Source of the DNA: Commensalibacter intestini A911
GTDB taxonomy: Bacteria > Pseudomonadota > Alphaproteobacteria > Acetobacterales > Acetobacteraceae
Direction: 5' to 3'
Length of the DNA: 64,000 bases
NCBI RefSeq assembly: GCF_000231445.1
Contig: NZ_AGFR01000010.1
Span: forward strand, 1-64,000
Position 1 is the stretch's first letter. Every line of letters begins with the position of its first letter. The notes under the pieces were generated by a model, which was not told the DNA's origin, did no database searches, and saw only the letters and a list, made by a program, of their open reading frames with translations. Both the position numbers and the translations under genes were made by a program. This document shows positions 34,563 through 43,077 of the stretch, in pieces.

Positions 34563-36065
34563 TTAATCGAGTTTTGGATGTTGATCGACTAAGTTTTGAC
34601 GCTTTTTCTCAAGTTCAGCAATGGTTTCGTCAAGCTCTTCAACTTTTTGTTCGATGGTATCAAAATGTTGAGACAAGATTTCTTTTGCTTCTTCTTTATC
34701 TGAAGCCGTAGGCGTTGCACCTCTTAAGGGTTTGTTTGCTGTTTCTGGCATTGTGAATGCTGTTGCAAGCCCAATAAAAGAAATTGCCATTAAATAAAAG
34801 GCAGGCATATTTAGATTTTGTGTTAAGGAAACTAACCAAGCTACAAAAGCAGGGGTAAAACCAGCAATAATAATGGAAATATTAAAAGAGATTGCTAGAG
34901 CACTATATCTTACGTGCGTTGGGAATAAAGCGGGTAAAATAGACGCCATGACTCCAATTAAACAATTCAGTAAGATTGCCAAGATTAATAAACCAATAAA
35001 AATTAACCCAACAGAGTCACTTTGAATCAGCCAAAAAGCAGGGTAGGAAAGTAAAAATAACCCGATGCTTCCAGCAATAATGAAGGGTTTTCTACCGATT
35101 TTATCACTGGTTAACCCGACAAATGGTTGGACAAAAAGCATCCCAGTCATAATGGCGATGATAATTAATAATCCGTGATCTTCAGAGTAGTGAAGGCTTC
35201 CAGATAAGTAGTTTGGCATATAAACAAGTAACACATAATAAGTAATATTTGTTACAAGAACCAGACCAACACAGATTGCAAAGCTTTTAGAGTATTTGGT
35301 TGCAACTTCCATAAAAGAAAGCTTTGGGCGATCTTGTAAGTTATCTTTACTTTCTTTCTCCATTGCTTCTACGTGTTTTTGGAATGCAGGAGTTTCTTCT
35401 AATTGATGCCTTAAGTGTAAGCCAACAAGCCCTAAAGGAAGAGCTAGGAAGAAAGGTAATCTCCAACCCCATTCACCCATATGCTCATTGCCAACGATGC
35501 TAGAGATTAGTACAACAACACCAGCTCCTAAAACGAAGCCAGCAATGGAACCAAAATCTAACCAACTGCCAAGAAAACCACGTTTACGATCTGGGGCATA
35601 TTCGGCAACAAAAATTGCGGCACCAGAATATTCACCACCAACAGAGAAACCTTGTGCTAATTTACAAAGTAATAGAAGAAGAGGCGCAAATAGTCCTGCA
35701 GTTTCATAAGATGGAATTAGACCGATACTAAAGGTAGCGATGGTCATAATCACAATGGTTGTGGCTAATATTTTTTGTCGGCCGTATTTATCCCCCAGCA
35801 TTCCAAAGAATATTCCGCCCAAAGGACGAACGAGGAAAGGGACTGCAAAAGTTGCCAATGCAGCGATCATCTGAACGGTAGGAGAGGAACCTGGGAAAAA
35901 TATTCTTCCTAAAACGGTTGCTAAGAAACCATAAACCCCAAAATCAAACCATTCAATCGCGTTACCAAGAGCAGCGGCAGTAATGGCTTTTTTTAATTTG
36001 TCATCATCAACGATGGTAATATCATTGATGTGAAGGGGTTTATGTTTTTTCTTTAGAAGTTTCAT
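34563..36065 (-). CDS. proP: ProP-type MFS osmolyte:proton symporter
   Basis: 500 residues with 12 membrane segments. Family markers: ALGNAIEWFDFGVYGFLA, RPLGGIFFGMLGDKYGRQKIL, QGFSVGGEYSGAAIFVAEYAP and SWLDFGSIAG. The C-terminal 35 residues form a heptad coiled coil (EQKVEELDETIAELEKKRQ), the hallmark of osmosensing ProP. It imports proline, betaine or similar solutes at high osmolarity, fitting a sugar-rich niche. Related metabolite symporters (ShiA, KgtP) share the core but lack the coiled coil. It is monocistronic with its own terminator. Confidence 0.85.
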   Translation of the reverse strand: MKLLKKKHKPLHINDITIVDDDKLKKAITAAALGNAIEWFDFGVYGFLATVLGRIFFPGSSPTVQMIAALATFAVPFLVRPLGGIFFGMLGDKYGRQKILATTIVIMTIATFSIGLIPSYETAGLFAPLLLLLCKLAQGFSVGGEYSGAAIFVAEYAPDRKRGFLGSWLDFGSIAGFVLGAGVVVLISSIVGNEHMGEWGWRLPFFLALPLGLVGLHLRHQLEETPAFQKHVEAMEKESKDNLQDRPKLSFMEVATKYSKSFAICVGLVLVTNITYYVLLVYMPNYLSGSLHYSEDHGLLIIIAIMTGMLFVQPFVGLTSDKIGRKPFIIAGSIGLFLLSYPAFWLIQSDSVGLIFIGLLILAILLNCLIGVMASILPALFPTHVRYSALAISFNISIIIAGFTPAFVAWLVSLTQNLNMPAFYLMAISFIGLATAFTMPETANKPLRGATPTASDKEEAKEILSQHFDTIEQKVEELDETIAELEKKRQNLVDQHPKLD

Positions 36066-36195
36066 ATAAAATCCTTTAGATACTTTTTTAGCTTTTAATG
36101 ATTGCTTATTGATGATGTTATTGTGTCGATATAATTATTTTAGACACAAAAGATCTGCTATATTTTTGAAATATCTTGGTTTTTTATCAAATAGC

Positions 36196-36528
36196 TTACC
36201 TTACACGTCTTTTATCAGCGACTAAGTCTTCTTTTTCAATGTGGTATCCAGCATCAGACAGCGCTTTTAGAATCAAATAACGTTTTGTAACACGTTTACC
36301 AGCGGCAATTTGTGTCAGTTGATTATCCAGATATGTCGGAATCACCAATCGTAATGATGCCATTTTTTTATCAGAATGAGGATCTAAGCCATCCAGTGAA
36401 ATATATTCTTCAGATGGATGATGCGTTGCAATGTGATGCGACGCCTGATGATCATTATGACGAACAGAAGATCCTTCAGAGGTATCATCTGTTGATGTAA
36501 ATTCCTTTTTTTCGATCATATTTTTCAA
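36196..36528 (-). CDS. Small protein with ribbon-helix-helix-like domain
   Basis: 110 residues. The first half is polar and His-rich (HNDHQASHHIATHHPSEE). The second half reads as a ribbon-helix-helix: a strand (SLRLVIPTYL), then helices with LTQIAAGKRVTKRYLILKALSDAG. RHH proteins bind DNA as dimers and act as repressors or antitoxins. No toxin gene is next to it. It may regulate the ProP gene downstream or act elsewhere; the family is not named with confidence. Confidence 0.55.
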   Translation of the reverse strand: MKNMIEKKEFTSTDDTSEGSSVRHNDHQASHHIATHHPSEEYISLDGLDPHSDKKMASLRLVIPTYLDNQLTQIAAGKRVTKRYLILKALSDAGYHIEKEDLVADKRRVR

Positions 36529-37149
36529 ATCGTTATCGTAAGATTATTTAACATTCTATTCTTTAATAATGCACCCTGAATATTGTCAGTATTCATGTAT
36601 ATATGTACATATTATCATGTTCACTTATACACCTATTCAAAGATAAATCAACTTTTTATTTTTTTAACATATTGGATTAATTGAAATTTTTAAATTTAAG
36701 TAAAATTATCTTATAAAAAATCAAACTATTTTCATTATAAAAATATGAGTAAAAACAACAAAGTTTGTTCATATTTTATTTTATATGGGGAATAAAGGCA
36801 TATGTTTTTTATAGCTCTGTATTAAACTTGATGATGATTCATTGCGTAAATTAAGTTGGTTTAATGATAGCAGTGATATTGGCTCATAGATTATGAGATT
36901 CGATAAGTCATTTGATATTTTATGGTATTGATTATTTTTTTCTCTTTTGTGATTTAAGTTTGAAGTGATTCTGGTGCTGCCCCTTTAGAGTTAGCATAGA
37001 TTTTTTATAATCAAGTTAGATTTTTACTTGATAATTGTACTATATAAAATAGTTTTTATATAAAAAACACTTTTATATACGTAAAAAGATATTATACTAC
37101 TAATATATTGTTATTTTATATTAAATACATTTTTAGAAAGTATATTATT
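36529..37149. other. Intergenic upstream of the sulfonate island
   Basis: About 620 AT-rich bases with no frame of note, no tRNA and no strong terminator. A TATATGTACATAT-like palindromic patch lies near 36600-36614. It marks the left edge of the decaying sulfonate region. Confidence 0.4.
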
Positions 37150-38091
37150 ATGTATAATAGAAGACAGTTTATAAAAAATATTGGAGTAGGGGCTGGAGCA
37201 TTAGCTTTGCTCTCTAAAACTCAACAGGGATTAGCACAAGAGGTTGGAACAATAAGGGTCGGGTATCAATCTTGTGATCCATTGGATTTATTTAGAAACA
37301 GCGAAATTATCAAAAAATTCCCAGGAAAAGTTAGTTGGAGTCAATTTGTAGCGGGGCCTCCATTAGTACAAGCATTGCTTGCTGGATCTATTGATGTTGG
37401 TGAAGTGGGTGATACGCCTCCTATTTTTGCTCAGAGTGCATCAAAAAATATTGTTTATATTGCTCAAGAACCACCATCTCCTGACAGTGAAGCGATTATT
37501 GTCCATCAAGCGAGTAATATTCAAGACCTTGCTGGATTAAAAGGGAAAAAGATCGCAGTAACCCGTGGATCAAATGCAAATTGGTTATTATTAGCAGCCT
37601 TAAAAAAAGTAGGACTATCACTTAAAGATGTTCAACCTGTTTTTCTTCCTCCTGCGATTGCGCAATCAGCATTTAACACAGGAAGGGTTGATGCATGGGC
37701 TATTTGGGATCCTTTCCTAGCCATTGCTCAAGCAGATAATACAGTCAGAACCTTAACAACGGGTAAAGGCATTGTTGCCAATAGAACTTATTATATTGCT
37801 AATAAAGATTTTGTAAAAAACAATCCACAGTTAGTAAAAGGTTTTGTTTCTTCTCTTGCTGAAAATGATCAATTAATCACTCAAGATAAAACAAAATTTA
37901 TCAAATATTTACAGAGTGCTAGTGGTTTATCTCCACAAATTTTAACGGTGATTTTAGACAGATGTAATTTTGGAGCCACTCTTGTGCAACCAGATGCGAT
38001 TGCTGAACAACAAAAAATTGCGGACAGCTTTTTTGAGCAACATCTAATTCCAGCCAAAATAAATGTACAAGATAGTATTTGGAAAGGTTAA
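37150..38091 (+). CDS. ssuA: Aliphatic sulfonate ABC transporter substrate-binding protein
   Basis: 313 residues from ATG 37150; the frame opens 14 codons earlier without a clear ribosome site. A Tat-like signal (NRRQFIKNIGVGAGALALLS) is followed by the SsuA pattern: IRVGYQSCDPLDLFR, LVQALLAGSIDVGEVGDTPP, KGKKIAVTRGSNANWLLLAALKK and GRVDAWAIWDPF. It binds alkanesulfonates in the periplasm for import as a sulfur source. It looks intact, yet the permease and ATPase genes after it are broken, so import through this system should fail. The permease gene begins five bases after its stop. Confidence 0.9.
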   Translation: MYNRRQFIKNIGVGAGALALLSKTQQGLAQEVGTIRVGYQSCDPLDLFRNSEIIKKFPGKVSWSQFVAGPPLVQALLAGSIDVGEVGDTPPIFAQSASKNIVYIAQEPPSPDSEAIIVHQASNIQDLAGLKGKKIAVTRGSNANWLLLAALKKVGLSLKDVQPVFLPPAIAQSAFNTGRVDAWAIWDPFLAIAQADNTVRTLTTGKGIVANRTYYIANKDFVKNNPQLVKGFVSSLAENDQLITQDKTKFIKYLQSASGLSPQILTVILDRCNFGATLVQPDAIAEQQKIADSFFEQHLIPAKINVQDSIWKG

Positions 38092-38096
38092 ATCCT

Positions 38097-38954
38097 ATGA
38101 GTAATGTTCAAGGTTCTGAATATATTTTATTTAATGACGCAGAGCGATCAAGAGTTGTAAAGAAAAGTAAAACCAAGAAAAGTGCTCCATTTTCTTATCA
38201 TAAATTTCGCCGTTATCTCTCATGCGTTGCGCTTCTTGTTTTGTGGCAATTATCATGCAGCCTTGGATTAGTGAATACGTCTATTTTTGTTTCTCCGATG
38301 ACTGTTTTACATACGATGAAAACAGAGTTATTCACTGGAAATCTATCGACTAACCTTTATGTTTCTTTGTCTCGTATTGTATTAGGGTTTAGTTTTGCGT
38401 TGATTGCTGGGGTAACACTTGGCTTGTGGGCAGGTCTTACCAAAATTGGGGAAGATATTATCCATTCTCCTTTGGAGATATTACGTAATCTTCCAACGCT
38501 TGCTTTGGTTCCTTTATTTGTCTTCTGGTTTGGTATTGGGGAATCTTCTAAAGTTATCTTAATTTCAGTAGGTGCTTTTTTCCCGATTTATTTTTGTTTG
38601 TATAATGGGATTAAAAATATTGATCCAAAATTACTAGAGCTTGCCAGAACGATTAAACTTGATCGTAAAACAGTTATTTTTCATATTATTTTTCTTGGAA
38701 CATTGCCAGACCTTTTACAAGGGATCCGTTACTCTGTTGGGGTTTCGTGGTTAATGTTGGTGGTCGCAGAATAGGTTAATGCAGATAGTGGTATTGGCTT
38801 TATGATTATGCAGGCACAAGAATTTTCTAGAATAGATATTATTATTTTAGGCCTCATTATTTACGGTTCATTGGGATTGCTTTCAGACTTTCTAATTCGT
38901 GTGGTCGAAGAAAGAATTCTAACTTGGCATCCATTATTTTTTAAAGAAAACTAA
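38097..38954 (+). pseudogene. ssuC: Sulfonate ABC permease with in-frame TAG
   Basis: The frame starts at ATG 38097 (AAAGGT nine bases upstream) and encodes an SsuC-type permease, including the EAA-loop region LELARTIKLDRKTVIFHIIFLGTLPDLLQG. A TAG at 38772-38774 interrupts it after VVAE. The same frame continues as VNADSGIGFMIMQAQEF...FLIRVVEERIL to a TAA at 38952-38954, the normal C-terminus. Homologues have Gln at this place (E. coli reads VVAEQINA), so CAG to TAG is the likely change. About 60 residues and the last membrane helix are lost. Confidence 0.88.
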
Positions 38955-38956
38955 AG

Positions 38957-39695
38957 ATGTTACAAAGTGTAGAAAATAATAAAGTGGATGTCTTTTCGTC
39001 CAGCGCAGTTCACATTAAACATTTAACGAAAATATTTAATGATGTTGCTGTTCTTGATGATATTCATCTTTCTATTCCTGCTGGGCAATTTACAGTGTTG
39101 TTAGGGCCAAGTGGTTCTGGAAAAACGACATTATTACGTATTCTGGCTGATTTAGAAGAAGCAACAACTGGTGTCGTTGAAAAGCAGGGTGAGCAAGCCA
39201 TTATTTTTCAGGAAAGTCGCTTGCTTCCATGGAAAAAAGTTTGGCAAAATGTTGTCATTGGATTGGATACTCCGAACAGTAAAGAAAAAAGCACTACAGG
39301 TCTTACAAGAGGTTAATTTAGAGCATCGTGCGGATGCTTGGCCAAGAACTTTATCGGGTGGCGAAGCGCAAAGAGTAGGGATTGCCAGAGCTTTGGTGAG
39401 AGAGCCTGCTTTTTTAATGTTAGACGAACCTTTTGCAGCTTTAGATGCATTAACAAAAATTCAAATGCGTAAATTGGTTATTGATTTATGGCGTAAGCAT
39501 CATTGTGCGGTGCTGTTGATTTCTCATGATATTGACGATGCATTATTAATGGCCGACCAAGTCGTCGTCTTAAATAAAGGAAGCATTAGTTATAGCCTCG
39601 ATATTCCTTGGGATAGAGCCAAAAGACGTCAGCATCCTGAGTTTGAGCAATATCGTTTACAGCTTTTATCTGCATTAGGCGTGCAAGAAAATTAA
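38957..39695 (+). pseudogene. ssuB: Sulfonate ABC ATPase with frameshift
   Basis: The first frame (ATG 38957) has Walker A GPSGSGKTT and Q-loop IIFQESRLLPW and stops at 39314-39316. The second frame resumes at VLQEVNLEHRADAWPRTLSGGEAQRVGIARAL (signature) with Walker B FLMLDEPFAALD and the switch His in LISHD, ending at 39695. The switch lies in the A6 run at 39285-39290, where one base seems to have been gained. Joined, the two make a normal SsuB of about 245 residues. Either a real mutation or a homopolymer error could explain it; the neighbouring nonsense mutation favours decay. Confidence 0.85.
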
Positions 39696-39733
39696 TTTTT
39701 TATTTATTTACCATTACATTAAGGGAATTAAAA

Positions 39734-40555
39734 ATGAGTGCAACACAACCGCTTACCCCAGCAGTGGGGGCTCTAATTAATCATATTGATTTGTCTTTAC
39801 CGTTATCCACTAAGGATAAAGCGTTCATAGAAGAAGCTTTATTGAATCACAAAGTTGTTTTTTTTCGTAATCAAAATATTTCCCCACAACAGCAAGTTGA
39901 TTTTGCATCCAACTTTGGAAATTTGCATATTCATCCTATTTATCCACATGTTCCAAATCATCCAGAATTAATTGTATTAGATACTCAATTAAATGATTTG
40001 CGTGATAATGCCTTGTGGCATAGTGATGTTTCTTTTTCAAAAAATCCACCTTATGGCGCAGTTTTACAAGCTAAAAAAGTGCCTGAATATGGAGGGGATA
40101 CATTTTGGTCAAACGTAGAAAAAGCTTATGATGAGTTATCACCTGCTTTGCAGTCTTTTTTGGAAACATTGACCGCTACTCATGATTTTTCTAAGTCATT
40201 CCCAACGTCAAGATTCGGTGAAACAGATGAAAATTTAGATAAATTAGAAAGAACTAAACGAGAAAATCCTTCGATAACGCATCCTGTTATTCGCACGATA
40301 CCGGAAACAGGAAAAAAAGTTCTCTATGTGAATGAAGGGTTTACAACCAGAATTAATGAGCTTTCGGAAAAAGAAAGCCAGTTATTATTAGATTATTTAT
40401 TCCAGCATATTACGAAACCAGAATTTACAATTCGCTGGCATTGGCAAGCGGGAGATATTGCTTTTTGGGATAATCGTACCACGCAACATTATGCAGTTTA
40501 TGATTACGACAAATCTGTACATCGCATTATGAATAGAGCAACAATTTTAAAATAA
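39734..40555 (+). CDS. tauD: Taurine dioxygenase
   Basis: 273 residues, strongly like E. coli TauD (HKVVFFRNQNISPQQQ, FGNLHIHPIYPH, YVNEGFTTRI, ITKPEFTIRWHWQ). The iron ligands are His96, Asp98 (WHSD) and His252 (TQHYA); Arg264 or Arg268 should bind 2-oxoglutarate. It releases sulfite from taurine in the cytoplasm using iron, oxygen and 2-oxoglutarate. The frame is intact, although the transporter before it is broken. It may still serve sulfonates entering another way, or be newly without function. A deleted second copy of its 3' half lies at 42443-42712. Confidence 0.92.
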   Translation: MSATQPLTPAVGALINHIDLSLPLSTKDKAFIEEALLNHKVVFFRNQNISPQQQVDFASNFGNLHIHPIYPHVPNHPELIVLDTQLNDLRDNALWHSDVSFSKNPPYGAVLQAKKVPEYGGDTFWSNVEKAYDELSPALQSFLETLTATHDFSKSFPTSRFGETDENLDKLERTKRENPSITHPVIRTIPETGKKVLYVNEGFTTRINELSEKESQLLLDYLFQHITKPEFTIRWHWQAGDIAFWDNRTTQHYAVYDYDKSVHRIMNRATILK

Positions 40556-40666
40556 TGTTCAATTTTTCAAAATTTTCGTAATCAGTATTATAAATAGAAA
40601 ATAAAAATAAACGTTTGTAATACATTACGAAATATAAAATCAAAATATATTACAAGAAATATTTAA

Positions 40667-42259
40667 ATGTTTATTTTTTTATTCAGTCGCTTTGCGACGT
40701 ACAAATATTATGTATATTTTTACAGTATAAGTCAAAAGAGAAGTATTTATCTGTATTTTACTATTATTTCAATATTTATGTACTCTAATACTACATTTGG
40801 AGAAATTGTTTCTTTTCAAAAAGATAAGGTTTCTTTATCATTATCTATGGATGTTGGTGGTGTGGGTATTTATCTACCGAATACCAATTTTGGTGGTGGT
40901 TCATATGTTATTCATAAAAATAATCGTATTACAAAAAATAGTAACACAACCTATGGTGAATTATACGCATATCCAGTTCTAGACGGCACATGGCAAACAC
41001 CGTGGCATTTTGATATCTTAGGTCAAATTTCAACGGTTGCCTCTACAACACTGGGAGATGGTGATGGGATGAGTATCTCACAAACCGCAGGAAATAAAAA
41101 AGGTATTAATATCGAAGATGCTAATCTTGATATGAGATTTCCTTTTTCTATCAACAATAAAGAACAATCAATATCCATTATAGGTAGAAAGCAACACTTT
41201 GCTATTGATGATGGTTTTCTTCTTGGTAAAGGAACTTATAACAGCAATAGCGGTGCTTGGTGGTATGCACCACGTTTTGCTTTTAATGGCCCAGGAACCA
41301 TTAAATATAAAGGGTAATCCTCACGTGCTGATATTTTCATGTTAGAAAATAACAGTGACAATTCATATAATCATAATAACGATAGGCCAAAAACAAAATT
41401 TATAGGATTTGATATTAGTTTATTTAAAAAGAAGCAAGGTGCAAAAAATGGAGCAGATTATAAAAACAGATCTGCTTATGTAACGATGACCTATATTCAT
41501 GTTAGAGACGCAGATAGTTCATCTCATTATGATGATAATATCCGTGGAAACAGAAATGGGATGAATATTGTAGGCCTTAGTTTTGGCGGGATATTTGTTC
41601 CGATTAACTGGTTGAATATTAATAAAAACTTTACGTTTTATGGAAATTTTGTGGGGCAGCAAAATAGTCATGGAAATAATCAATATCGCTCTACCGAGGC
41701 TTATGGAATGTATATCGAACCAGGATATACCTTTTCAAACCTTTCTTGGAAGCCTCATATTTTTTATCGTTATACGCGATTCAGCGGTAATAAAAATCCT
41801 AATGGAACTGTTAAACGCAGTTATGATCCTTTTTTCTTGATTGATGGTAAACGGTATACCTATGGAGGATATTGGCCAGGTGAAATTGTTGGTATGTATA
41901 TGGTTGGTCTATCTAATCTACAAATACAGCAATTTGATATTACAGCTGTTCCTCCTATTCATTTTTTTACTAAGGATGATAGTTTAACTTTGGGTGTACA
42001 TTTTTATAATTTATCGTTAATTCACCCAACAGGAGCAGGCTTTAAAAGAGGAAGTAGTCATCATATTTCTAATGAAATTGATTTTTCAGGGGAATATAAT
42101 TTAGATGAAAACACTTCATTTTCTCTTTTGGGCGGAGTTGCCTTTTCAGGACCGGTAGCAAAAAAATTAGCTATTAACGATGCACCTAAATACGTTTCTC
42201 CTAATCAAATAGGCAGCACAAGTGGTGTTCTAGAGGCATATTTCTATAAGCATTTTTAA
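40667..42259 (+). pseudogene. Outer-membrane porin (alginate-export-like) gene with in-frame TAA
   Basis: Two open stretches, 40667-41317 and 41339-42259, lie in the same frame. Only a TAA at 41315-41317 separates them, and the codons after it continue naturally (SSRADIFMLENNSDNS). Joined they give about 530 residues with a signal peptide near residue 45 (IISIFMYSNTTFG-E), alternating beta strands and a C-terminal strand ending in F, resembling alginate_exp porins of acetic acid bacteria. CAA or GAA to TAA is the simplest cause. It may have carried sulfonates or sugars across the outer membrane. Confidence 0.75.
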
Positions 42260-42299
42260 ATTAATAAAACTACAAAACGATAAGTTTTCTTTCCTTTAA

Positions 42300-42438
42300 G
42301 CTCATTATAGAGCATTGTTGCGCTTACTTTAATATGAGCAGTATCTTCTTTGACATATTCTAACAAGGTTTGTAATTTAAGTCTTTGAGTATCCATACCA
42401 CTTAGTTTTATCTGTAAAGATTTTATCTAATCTGTATT
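42300..42438 (-). pseudogene. Remnant of a serine recombinase (resolvase/invertase)
   Basis: Minus-strand pieces in shifted frames read YRLDKIFTDKT, then SGMDTQRLKLQTLLEYVKEDTAHIKV, then SKRNNAL. These match the stretch (x-I-F-x-DK-x-SG-x-D-x-x-R-x-x-L-x-x-LLEYV-x-x-GD-x-x-x-V-x-S-x-x-RLARN) of Tn3-type resolvases and DNA invertases. At least two frameshifts separate them, and the catalytic N-terminus and DNA-binding domain are absent. The remnant directly abuts the tauD fragment, so a mobile element probably took part in building this region. Confidence 0.7.
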
Positions 42439-42442
42439 TTGA

Positions 42443-42712
42443 ATTTTTCGAAGTTCTTTCCAACGTCAAGATTTGGTGAAACCGATGAAAATTTTGACGT
42501 TGGAAAGAACTAAACGAGAAAACCCGCCGATACGTATCCTGTTATTCGCACGATACCTGAAACAGGTTACGAAACCAGAATTTACAATTCGCTGGCATTG
42601 GCAAGCAGGAGATATTGTTTTTTGGGATAATCGTACCACTCAACATTATGCAGTTTATGACTATGACAAAACTGTACATCGGATCATAAACAGAGTAATA
42701 ATTTTAAAATAA
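42443..42712 (+). pseudogene. Deleted partial copy of tauD
   Basis: This segment is nearly the same as 40188-40555 of tauD, including the stop context TTTTAAAATAAT. About 100 bases are missing between GAAACAGG and TTACGAAACC, and the 5' half is absent. The 79-codon frame at 42473-42712 is therefore not a working gene. It carries the perfect 17-bp inverted repeat at 42453-42510. Together with tauD it forms a direct repeat flanking the porin pseudogene. Confidence 0.9.
42453..42510. repeat. Perfect 17-bp inverted repeat inside the tauD fragment
   Basis: Arms GTTCTTTCCAACGTCAA (42453-42469) and TTGACGTTGGAAAGAAC (42494-42510) enclose 24 bases. In the intact tauD the same two places (near 40193-40209 and 40240-40256) match only poorly as an inverted pair, so both arms changed into perfect complements in this copy. 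Confidence 0.85.
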
Positions 42713-42736
42713 TTATTTTATATTGGGGAATTAGAA

Positions 42737-42812
42737 TGGTGCCCAAGGGCGGAATCGAACCACCGACACAGCGATTTTCAGTCGCTTGCTCTACCGACTG
42801 AGCTACTTGGGC
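42737..42812 (-). tRNA. tRNA-Phe (GAA)
   Basis: 76 bases on the minus strand. It folds as a complete tRNA: acceptor GCCCAAG with CTTGGGC, D-arm GCTC...GAGC, anticodon loop CTGAAAA with anticodon GAA, T-arm with GGTTCGATTCC, and an encoded CCA. It follows yacG by 52 bases. Its 3' end faces the decayed sulfonate island, a usual integration site for mobile elements. Confidence 0.96.
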
Positions 42813-42864
42813 ACTGATAGATATTCACTGTTTCGGTGCCAGTGAATTACTGTATACAAAGCAT

Positions 42865-43077
42865 TTACCCTACATTGTGATCGGGATCAAGTGTTTCTTT
42901 TAAAGAATTTTGTAATTCTTCGAATTCCTCCTCATCTCTTGGTTCAGAGCTTAGACGATAATCTCCAGAAAACCAACGGTTTAGGTCAATATCAGCACAT
43001 CTTTTAGAGCAAAAAGGTTTATATTCAGGCACGATATTTTTTTTACAAATAGGACATTTTTCAGATGGATTAGGCAT
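42865..43077 (-). CDS. yacG: YacG-type zinc protein, DNA gyrase inhibitor family
   Basis: 70 residues. A four-cysteine zinc site, C-P-I-C (8-11) and C-x3-C in PFCSKRCADIDL (about 23-27), with the family's following L-x-x-W-x-x-G-x-Y (LNRWFSGDYRL), identifies YacG. E. coli YacG binds GyrB and inhibits gyrase. An acidic C-terminal half follows. The ATG overlaps the RNase E/G stop by eight bases, so translation is coupled, as is usual in alphaproteobacteria. Confidence 0.9.
   Translation of the reverse strand: MPNPSEKCPICKKNIVPEYKPFCSKRCADIDLNRWFSGDYRLSSEPRDEEEFEELQNSLKETLDPDHNVG

Noticed and set aside
39285-39316. Programmed frameshifting in ssuB
   Set aside because: No classic slippery heptamer with a downstream hairpin is visible, and the neighbouring ssuC is broken by a nonsense codon, so decay or error is simpler.
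38772-41317. Stop codon recoding (TAG and TAA as Gln)
   Set aside because: Many genes in the window end normally at TAA and TAG, so reassignment is not plausible.
42473-42712. 79-codon frame read as a separate dioxygenase
   Set aside because: It is the deleted 3' part of tauD; its first codons come from a frame shift within the copy and it lacks the HxD motif.
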